Assembly: GCA_963816795.1 (NCBI GenBank) | Contig: CAWFLT010000014.1 | Span: 1 to 64,000 of the forward strand | Origin: CAWFLT01 sp963816795 | GTDB taxonomy: Bacteria > Acidobacteriota > Vicinamibacteria > Vicinamibacterales > SCN-69-37 | Reading direction: 5' to 3' | DNA: 64,000 nt | In this document: positions 58,597 to 64,000 of the stretch, piece by piece | How the letters are laid out: each line of letters starts with the position of its first letter | How positions within the stretch are numbered: position 1 is the stretch's first letter | Made by a program: the position numbers and the translations under genes | The notes under the pieces: generated by a model | Seen by the model: only the letters and a program-made list of their open reading frames with translations | Database searches by the model: none | What the model was told of the DNA's origin: nothing

Positions 58597-59013
58597 TCAC
58601 CAAATGTTGCACAGCACTTCGCCGCCGACGCCGGCCTTGATGGCCTCACGTCCGGTCATCACGCCTCGCGACGTGGTGAGGATGCTCGTGCCGAGCCCGC
58701 CGAGGACCTTCGGCACGTCTTCGCGGCCCAGATAGACGCGGCGGCCCGGACGGCTGACGCGCTCGAGCCCCGAGATGACGTTCTCGCCGCGCGGGCCGTA
58801 CTTGAGCGAGAGCCGCAGAAACGACTGCACGGCGCTCTGCCCGTTGGCCGCCTCGCCCGCGCCAACCATCTTGAAGCCCTGGATGTAGCCTTCCTGCTCC
58901 AGGATCCGCGCGATTTCCGCCTTGAACCGCGACGCCGGCACGTCCACGCGCTGATGGCGCGAGTGGACCGCGTTGCGGATGCGGGTGAGCATGTCTGCGA
59001 TCGGGTCAGTCAT
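58597..59013 (-). CDS. rpsH: 30S ribosomal protein S8
   Basis: A complete 138-residue S8, a primary 16S rRNA-binding protein. It starts MTDPIADMLTRIRNAVHSRH and has FLRLSLKYGPRGENVISGLE and the C-terminal LGTSILTTSRGVMTGREAIK. I start at 59013 because all S8 proteins open with DPIADMLTRIRN; a longer frame to 59040 is unlikely. Confidence 0.97.
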   Translation of the reverse strand: MTDPIADMLTRIRNAVHSRHQRVDVPASRFKAEIARILEQEGYIQGFKMVGAGEAANGQSAVQSFLRLSLKYGPRGENVISGLERVSRPGRRVYLGREDVPKVLGGLGTSILTTSRGVMTGREAIKAGVGGEVLCNIW

Positions 59014-59058
59014 CGTTGCTATCACCTGAAAAAACGACAATCTCTCTGGATTTCGGGA

Positions 59059-59244
59059 TCACCAGCTACTCTTAATCACTCCGGCCACTTCGCCGCGGAG
59101 CGCCAGCTCGCGGAAGCACAACCGGCAGAGCGCGAACTTCCGCAAATAGGCGCGCGGCCGCCCGCACTTCTTGCAGCGGTTGCGATGCCGAACCCCGAAC
59201 TTCGGCTTTCTCTCGTCCTTGACAATCTTCGCGGTCGTCGCCAT
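59059..59244 (-). CDS. rpsN: 30S ribosomal protein S14, short zinc form
   Basis: A complete 61-residue zinc-type S14 (C+). It starts MATTAKIVKDERKPKFGVRH and has CKKCGRPRAYLRKFALCRLC, with four zinc cysteines, ending GEVAGVIKSSW. It lies between rplE and rpsH. The 58-base gap to rplE holds TTCGAA-type palindromic repeats. Confidence 0.96.
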   Translation of the reverse strand: MATTAKIVKDERKPKFGVRHRNRCKKCGRPRAYLRKFALCRLCFRELALRGEVAGVIKSSW

Positions 59245-59262
59245 ATCGGTCGCTCTCGCTCC

Positions 59263-59297
59263 CGAACTTCGAAGTTCGAACTTCGAAGTTCGAAGTT
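59263..59297. repeat. TTCGAA palindromic repeat block between rplE and rpsN
   Basis: GAACTTCGAAGTTC units run head to head for 35 bases, starting five bases after the rplE stop on the minus strand. The block is nearly self-complementary. Shorter relatives occur at 51384-51402, 53221-53232 and 62202-62219. Confidence 0.72.
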
Positions 59298-59302
59298 AAC
59301 GC

Positions 59303-59845
59303 CTAGTTTTGCCGAAACGGCATGCCCATCAACTGGAGCAGCCGGCGCGCTTCCTCGTCGGTCTTGGCCGTGGTCACGAACGAGATGTTCATGCCGCGCG
59401 ACTTGTCGACCTTGAGGTAATCGATCTCCGGAAACATGAGCTGATCGCGCAGGCCGAGCGTGTAGTTGCCACGGCCGTCGAACCCGCGCCCGGACACGCC
59501 ACGGAAGTCGCGCACGCGCGGCAGGGCAATCGCCACCAGCCGGTCGACGAACTCGTACATCCGCTCGCCGCGCAGCGTCACCATCGCGCCGATCGGCATG
59601 TTCTTGCGCACTTTGAACTGCGCGATCGACTTGGTCGCCTTCGTCACCGCCGCCTTCTGCCCGGTGATCTTGCCGAGCTCCTCGGCGCCGACGTCGACGA
59701 CCTTCGCGTTCTGCGTGCCCTCACCCAGGCCCATGTTGACCACGACCTTGGTGATCTTGGGGACGGCCATCACGTTCGTGTAGCCGAATTCCTTGGTCAG
59801 CGCGGGCACGACCTCCCGCAGATAGCGGTCTCTCAAGCGGGTCAT
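59303..59845 (-). CDS. rplE: 50S ribosomal protein L5
   Basis: A complete 180-residue L5, a 5S rRNA-binding protein at the central protuberance. It starts MTRLRDRYLREVVPALTKEF and has VPKITKVVVNMGLGEGTQNA, AVTKATKSIAQFKVRKNMPI, FVDRLVAIALPRVRDFRGVS and GRGNYTLGLRDQLMFPEIDY. The ATG overlaps the rplX stop (ATGA at 59842-59845). A frameshift in rplX makes the two genes appear fused. Confidence 0.97.
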   Translation of the reverse strand: MTRLRDRYLREVVPALTKEFGYTNVMAVPKITKVVVNMGLGEGTQNAKVVDVGAEELGKITGQKAAVTKATKSIAQFKVRKNMPIGAMVTLRGERMYEFVDRLVAIALPRVRDFRGVSGRGFDGRGNYTLGLRDQLMFPEIDYLKVDKSRGMNISFVTTAKTDEEARRLLQLMGMPFRQN

Positions 59846-60176
59846 TTGTCCACCACTCCCTTGCACTTCACGCAGTAGCGCACGCTCGGCCCGTCGTCGA
59901 GGCGCTTGCGGCCGATGCGGGTCGGCCGCGCTGCACTCGGGGCAGACGAGCTGCACGTTCGACAGCGCCAGCGTCGCTTCACGCTCGACGATGCCGCCCT
60001 TGATGTTGCGCTGCGGGTTCGCACGCGTGTGGCGCTTGATGAAGTTCACGCCTTCGACGATGAGGCGCTTCTTGCTCGGCACCACGCGCAGCACGCGGCC
60101 GCGCTTGCCGCGATCGCGGCCGGCGATCACGACGACGTTGTCGTTCTTCCTGATCGGGCAGGGCAATCTGACTCAC
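59842..60176 (-). CDS. rplX: 50S ribosomal protein L24 (frameshifted)
   Basis: L24, an assembly-initiating 23S rRNA binder, about 110 residues. The core reads IRKNDNVVVIAGRDRGKRGR, then RVVPSKKRLIVEGVNFIKRH and GGIVEREATLALSNVQLVCP. The C-terminus reads TRIGRKRLDDGPSVRYCVKC, then KGVVDK, in a second frame, with a CPEC/CVKC zinc-type pair. Frame changes lie near 60160 and 59925. I place the start at the GTG at 60174-60176, which overlaps the rplN stop; the first few codons are in a different frame. Confidence 0.9.
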
Positions 60177-60542
60177 AGGACCTCCGGCGCCAGCGAGATG
60201 ATCTTCATGAAACGGCGCTCGCGCAGCTCGCGCGCCACCGGCCCGAAGACGCGCGTGCCGATCGGCTCGCCCTGGTCGTTGATCAGGACCGCGGCGTTGC
60301 GATCGAAGCGGATGTAGCTGCCGTCCTTCCGGCGCAGCTCCTTCTTGCGTCCGCACGACGACCGCCTTGACGACCTGGCCCTTCTTGACCGTCGCGTCCG
60401 GCGTCGCTTCCTTGACCGAGGCGGTGATGATGTCGCCGATGCTGGCGTAGCGGCCGGTCGATCCGCCGATCGGGTTGATGACGGCGATCTTGCGCGCGCC
60501 GGAATTGTCGGCGACGTCGAGAATCGATCGCATTTGAATCAT
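60173..60542 (-). CDS. rplN: 50S ribosomal protein L14 (one frameshift)
   Basis: L14, about 122 residues, at the subunit interface. It starts MIQMRSILDVADNSGARKIA and has INPIGGSTGRYASIGDIITA, VKKGQVVKAVVVRT and, in a second frame, LRRKDGSYIRFDRNAAVLIN and GEPIGTRVFGPVARELRERR before ending LAPEVL. The frame changes near 60350. The stop overlaps the rplX GTG. Confidence 0.95.
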
Positions 60543-60580
60543 GAGAAGCTCCTGTTAGAAGGCAAAGGCAATCCGCTGCC

Positions 60581-60833
60581 CTAGACCGTCCGCGCCTTTT
60601 CCACCACGCGCGTCACGACCCAGCGCTTGCGGCGGCTGAGCGGCCGCGACGGCACGAGCGCCACCCGGTCGCCGATCTTCGCCTCGTTCTTCTCGTCGTG
60701 CGCCATGAAGCGCGAGGTCAGACGGAGCTGCTTGCCGTACAACGCCTCGCGCACCTGGCGCTCGATGGTGACGACCACGCTCTTGTCCATCTTGTTGCTG
60801 ACGACGGTTGCCGATGATTTCGCCGCTGGCCAT
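60581..60833 (-). CDS. rpsQ: 30S ribosomal protein S17 (one frameshift)
   Basis: S17, about 84 residues, a 16S rRNA-binding OB fold. It starts MASGEIIGNRRQQ at 60833 and continues in another frame from MDKSVVVTIERQVREALYGK, with FMAHDEKNEAKIGDRVALVP and SRPLSRRKRWVVTRVVEKAR. The frame changes near 60805. It starts two bases after rpmC ends. Confidence 0.94.
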
Positions 60834-60835
60834 AC

Positions 60836-61043
60836 TCAGTCCCTGACGCCCTTCTCACGAAGCACAGTCTGCACCCGCGCGCGCTCGCGACGCAGCGGGC
60901 GGATCTTGTTTCCCGACTCGGCCTGCCCCATCGACTGGGCCAGGCGCAGGCGGAACACCTGGTCGTCCAGGTCCTTGCTGCGCTGCTTGAGGTCGTCGAC
61001 GCGCCAGCCCGCGCAGTTCCGACAGCAGTTCCGGCACCTTCAT
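60836..61043 (-). CDS. rpmC: 50S ribosomal protein L29 (one frameshift)
   Basis: L29, about 69 residues, at the peptide exit. It starts MKVPELLSEL and continues in another frame with DDLKQRSKDLDDQVFRLRLA, QSMGQAESGNKIRPLRRERA and RVQTVLREKGVRD to the TGA at 60836-60838. The frame changes near 61012. Its ATG overlaps the corrected rplP stop (ATGA). Confidence 0.93.
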
Positions 61044-61467
61044 GGCAAGCTCTCCGCCGCAAAGCGTGTGGCGAACGCGCGTCTTCATCGGCAGCTTCGC
61101 CTGCGCCAGCCGCATCGCCGCGCGCGCTTCCACCGCCGAGACGCCTTCCATCTCGAACAGGATCCGGCCGGGCTTGATCACCGCCACCCAGCCTTCCGGG
61201 CGCGCCCTTGCCCTTGCCCATTCGGGTTTCCTGCGGCTTCTTGGTGACCGGCTTGTCGGGAAACACGCGGATCCAGACCTTGCCGCCGCGCTTGATCCCG
61301 CGCGTCAACGCGACGCGGGCCGCTTCGATCTGGCGATCGGTCAGCCAGCACGGCTCGAGCGCCATCAACCCGAAGTCGCCGAACGACACCGTCGAGCCGC
61401 GCCACGCCAGCCCGCGCATCCGGCCGCGCTGCTGCTTGCGGTATTTGACTTTCTTCGGCATCAACAT
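61040..61467 (-). CDS. rplP: 50S ribosomal protein L16 (two frameshifts)
   Basis: L16, about 142 residues, near the tRNA-binding centre. It starts MLMPKKVKYRKQQRGRMRGL and has GSTVSFGDFGLMALEPCWLT, GKVWIRVFPDKPVTKKPQET and, in a second frame, GWVAVIKPGRILFEMEGVSA. The corrected C-terminus ends KTRFATRFAAESLP. Frame changes lie near 61205 and 61075. The start at 61461 (MPKKVKYR) is an alternative. Confidence 0.94.
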
Positions 61468-61507
61468 AAATGCACTCTCAACTGAAACTTGCAGGCAGCT
61501 CGGGCGT

Positions 61508-62193
61508 CTACGCCTCTGCCGGCCGCGCGCCTGCGGCTGCCGGTATTCCTCTTCGCGGCCGATCTTCGGCGTCAGTCGCTCGCCCTTGTAGAGCCACACC
61601 TTCACGCCGATCGCGCCGTAGGTCGTGAACGCCTCCGAGAACCCGTAGTCGATGTCGGCGCGCAGCGTCTGGAGCGGCAACTGCCCGTGCAGGTACCACT
61701 CCGAGCGCGCGATTTCCGCGCCGTTCAACCGGCCGGACACGCGCACCTTGATGCCGCGCGCGCCGAAGCGCAGCGCCGACTCGACCGCCTTGCGCATCGC
61801 GCGGCGGAACGCGACGCGCTTCTCGAGCTGCATCGCCACCGACTCGCTGATGAGCTGCGCGTCGAGCTCGGGCTTCTGGATCTCGAGGATGTTGATGAAC
61901 ACCTCGCGCCCGGTCTTCTTCTGCAGCTCCTGCCGCAGCTTGTCGACCTCCGTGCCCTTGCGGCCGATGATGATGCCCGGACGCGAGGTGTGGATGTCGA
62001 TCTTCAGCTTGTTGGCCGCCCGCTCGATGTCGATGCGCGCGACGCCGGCATGCGAGAACCGCGTCTTCAGATCCGACCGCAGCTTGAGATCTTCGTGCAG
62101 CAGCTTCGCGTAGTCCTTGTCGGCGAACCAGCGCGACCGCCAGGTCTTGTTGAACCCCAGCCGGAATCCGTACGGATGAACTTTTTGACCCAT
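61508..62193 (-). CDS. rpsC: 30S ribosomal protein S3 (3' end uncertain)
   Basis: S3, about 228 residues, part of the mRNA entry helicase. It starts MGQKVHPYGFRLGFNKTWRS and has a KH domain (DIHTSRPGIIIGRKGTEVDK), LISESVAMQLEKRVAFRRAM, RKAVESALRFGARGIKVRVS and LQTLRADIDYGFSEAFTTYG. In the main frame there is no stop before rplP. A shift near 61525 gives the ending RPAEA and a TAG at 61508-61510, which I take as the real end. Confidence 0.93.
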
Positions 62194-62202
62194 TTGATCC
62201 TC

Positions 62203-62219
62203 AACTTCGACGTTCGAAG
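62203..62219 (-). repeat. TTCGAA-type palindrome after the rplV stop
   Basis: On the minus strand AACTTCGAACGTCGAAGTTG includes the rplV TAA and follows it. It is self-complementary around CG, and related to the block at 59263-59297. Confidence 0.5.
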
Positions 62220-62640
62220 TTAACCGGCGGCCACCTGACGTTTCGCGCGACGCGACGCCCCGGCGCCCGCGCCGGACGGCGTCGCCGACATCTTCACCGG
62301 ACGCTCCGCCACTTCCACCGTGAGATGCGCCATCCGCTTGACGACACGGAACGCGCGGCCCATCGGGGCGGGACGAATCCGCTTCATGCTCGGCCCCTGA
62401 TTGGCGAAGCACTTCGCCACGAACAGCCGGTCGACGTCGCCGCCGAAGCCGTCCTTCTGCTGCGCGTTGGCAATCGCCGACCGCAGCACCTTCTCGATGT
62501 CGCGCGCGATCAGCTTGCGCGAGAAACTGCAGCGTCGCGAGCGCCCGCGTGACGTCGCAGCCGCGAATCTGGTCGAGCACGAGCCCGGCCTTCTGCGCCG
62601 ACGTCCGGATGTACTTCGTGGTCGCCTGTCCGGTGGCCAT
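62220..62640 (-). CDS. rplV: 50S ribosomal protein L22 (one frameshift)
   Basis: L22, about 140 residues, which lines the peptide exit tunnel. It starts MATGQATTKYIRTSAQKAGL and has VLDQIRGCDVTRALATLQF, then in another frame VLRSAIANAQQKDGFGGDVD, FVAKCFANQGPSMKRIRPAP and MGRAFRVVKRMAHLTVEVAE. The tail ends RAKRQVAAG. The frame changes near 62525. Its ATG overlaps the rpsS stop by one base (TAATG). Confidence 0.95.
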
Positions 62641-62975
62641 TACGCGCCTCCCTTCGGCGCCCCACCGCCGGGCGCGGTCGTCGCCGCGGCCGCGGCGACT
62701 TGCGCCGCTTTCTCGGCCTTGGTGGTGTGGCCCTTGAAGAAGCGCGTCGGCGCGAACTCGCCGAGCTTCTGGCCGACCATGTTCTCGGTGATGTACACCG
62801 GGATGAACTTCTTCCCGTTGTGCACCGCGATGGTGTGTCCCACCATCTCGGGGATCACCGTCGATCGGCGCGACCAGGTCTTGATGACCTTCTTCTCGTT
62901 CGCCTGATTCATCGCCTCCACCTTTTCGAGCAGGTGGACGTCGATGAACGGTCCCTTCTTCAGTGAACGGCTCAT
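62640..62975 (-). CDS. rpsS: 30S ribosomal protein S19, with Ala-rich tail
   Basis: A complete 111-residue S19 of the 30S head. It starts MSRSLKKGPFIDVHLLEKVE and has TWSRRSTVIPEMVGHTIAVH, NGKKFIPVYITENMVGQKLG and EFAPTRFFKGHTTKAEKAAQ. The last 20 residues are alanine-, glycine- and threonine-rich (AAAAATTAPGGGAPKGGA), a tail that E. coli S19 lacks. It starts two bases after the rplB stop. Confidence 0.97.
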   Translation of the reverse strand: MSRSLKKGPFIDVHLLEKVEAMNQANEKKVIKTWSRRSTVIPEMVGHTIAVHNGKKFIPVYITENMVGQKLGEFAPTRFFKGHTTKAEKAAQVAAAAATTAPGGGAPKGGA

Positions 62976-62977
62976 GG

Positions 62978-63803
62978 CTACTTCTTCCGTCTCTGAACGA
63001 TGAATCGATCCGTGTCCTTACGGCGACGCGTCTTGAAGCCCTTGGTCGGCCGGCCCCACGGCGTGGTCGGATGCCGTCCGCCGGACGTCTTGCCTTCGCC
63101 GCCGCCGAGCGGGTGGTCGACCGGGTTCATCGCGACGCCGCGCACGTGCGGCCGCTTGCCCAGCCAGCGATTGCGGCCGGCCTTGCCGATCGAGACGTTC
63201 TCGTGGTCGAGATTGCCGACCTGGCCGACCGTCGCGAGGCACTCGATGTTGATGAGCCGGATTTCGCCCGACGGCATCTTCACCGACGCGTAGAGCCCTT
63301 CCTTGGCGACCAGCTGCACCGACGATCCGGCCGATCGCGCGATCTGCCCGCCCTTGCCCGGCTTCAGCTCGACGTTGTGAATCATCGTGCCGAGCGGGAT
63401 GTTCTTGAGCGGCAGGCAGTTGCCCGGCAGGATGTCGACGTTCTCGCCCGAGATCACGGGGTCGCCGACCTTCAGCCCGATCGGGTGCAGGATGTAGCGC
63501 TTCTCGCCGTCGGCATAGGTGACGAGCGCGATCCGCGCCGTCCGGTTCGGGTCGTACTCGACCGTCGAGACCTTGCCGGGAATGTTGAACTTGTCCCGCT
63601 GGAAGTCGATCAGCCGGTAGTTGCGCTTGTGGCCGCCGCCGCGCCACCACGAGGTGATCTCGCCGCGGTTGTTGCGCCCGCCCGACCGCTCGAGCGTTCT
63701 CGACCAGCGGCTTGTACGGCTTCGACGTCGTGATCTCGTCGAACGTCTGGACGCTCTGGAATCGCCGGCCGGCCGACGTGGGCTTGTAGTTGCGAATAGG
63801 CAT
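62978..63803 (-). CDS. rplB: 50S ribosomal protein L2 (one frameshift)
   Basis: L2, about 274 residues, needed for subunit joining and peptidyl transfer. It starts MPIRNYKPTSAGRRFQSVQT and, in another frame, continues ERSGGRNNRGEITSWWRGGG, HKRNYRLIDFQRDKFNIPGK and VEYDPNRTARIALVTYADGE. Its catalytic-centre region is AMNPVDHPLGGGEGKTSGGR. The frame changes near 63700, probably by one inserted A. It lies between rplW and rpsS. Confidence 0.95.
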
Positions 63804-63806
63804 CGG

Positions 63807-64000
63807 CTACGTCCCTTCCATGAACTCGGGCACTTTCTCCCCGGCCTTCAGCCGGACCCAGGCCTTCTTCCAGTCCGGCCGCGGGCCGGCGAACCGGCCC
63901 TGCCGCTTGATCTTGCCGTGCATGATCTGCGTGCGCACGGACGCGACCTTCGACCCGAACAGCTTCTCGACCGCGCGGCGGATATCGATCTTCGTCGCGC
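63807..64000 (-). CDS. rplW: 50S ribosomal protein L23 (5' end outside window)
   Basis: The C-terminal 63 residues of L23, which docks trigger factor and SRP at the tunnel exit. The visible part reads ATKIDIRRAVEKLFGSKVAS, VRTQIMHGKIKRQGRFAGPR and PDWKKAWVRLKAGEKVPEFM, EGT, then TAG at 63807-63809. The gene continues beyond position 64000. It is three bases upstream of rplB. Confidence 0.93.
   Translation of the reverse strand, partial: ATKIDIRRAVEKLFGSKVASVRTQIMHGKIKRQGRFAGPRPDWKKAWVRLKAGEKVPEFMEGT

Noticed and set aside
59303..60166. A fused L24-L5 protein
   Set aside because: The L24 C-terminus and stop are intact in the neighbouring frame, with an ATGA overlap to the L5 start.
60718..62640. 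A 640-residue ribosomal fusion protein
   Set aside because: It strings together pieces of L22, S3, L16 and S17 through indels; each protein has normal ends after correction.

Overview
The window is high-GC DNA from a Gram-negative, diderm, aerobic-type bacterium. Type IV pili, a Tat translocase, several outer-membrane beta-barrels, a fused VKOR-DsbA protein, FG-GAP/UnbV proteins and hypothetical families that I remember from Acidobacteriota suggest that phylum, perhaps Vicinamibacteria. That placement is inference. Single-copy essential genes (rplB, rplN, rplV, proS, tatC and others) carry one- or two-base frameshifts, while smc, secY, rpoA, pilB and pilC are open, so the sequence is probably an imperfectly polished assembly. 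Frameshifted genes below are annotated over their full extent.

Layout. 1-1.2 kb: end of an unknown gene, a VOC-family gene and a gene remnant between two inverted 9-mer arrays. 1.2-9.2 kb (minus): tatA-tatC-ctpA, then smc and an M48 protease. 9.4-15.6 kb: an OmpA-like envelope protein, proS, nadB and aroB. 15.6-28.9 kb (minus): type IV pilus genes in three blocks (minor pilins; prepilin peptidase; pilB-pilT-pilC-pilA). Between the last two blocks is a tightly coupled run of VKOR-DsbA, ABC ATPase, ABC permease, TPR protein and prepilin peptidase. An IS256-type transposase remnant lies between inverted 23-bp arrays. 28.9-34.7 kb: an outer-membrane protein, then Yip1, a MacA-like adaptor and two MacB-like permeases. 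34.8-38.4 kb: envelope and secreted proteins. 38.6-43.6 kb: signalling genes (PP2C phosphatase, winged-helix/ATPase regulator, FixJ-type regulator, small monooxygenase-like protein, sigma-54 activator). 43.9-49.6 kb: an EF-G paralogue coupled to a lytic transglycosylase, threonine dehydratase and an FG-GAP/UnbV protein. 49.6-64 kb (minus): the continuous S10-spc-alpha ribosomal operon from rplW (cut by the window edge) to rplQ, including secY, adk, map, infA, rpmJ and rpoA.

How the genes fit together. The pilus blocks supply pilin, minor pilins, assembly and retraction ATPases, platform protein and prepilin peptidase. The VKOR-DsbA protein could form the disulfide suggested by the two cysteines of the pilin. 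The ribosomal run has the usual bacterial order with translational overlaps.

The most unusual feature is a set of short repeats or hairpins that begin at or within a few bases of many stop codons. They usually read in the direction of the gene they follow, and their sequence differs from gene to gene. Two further copies of a longer element fold into a hairpin with a compensatory base-pair change.
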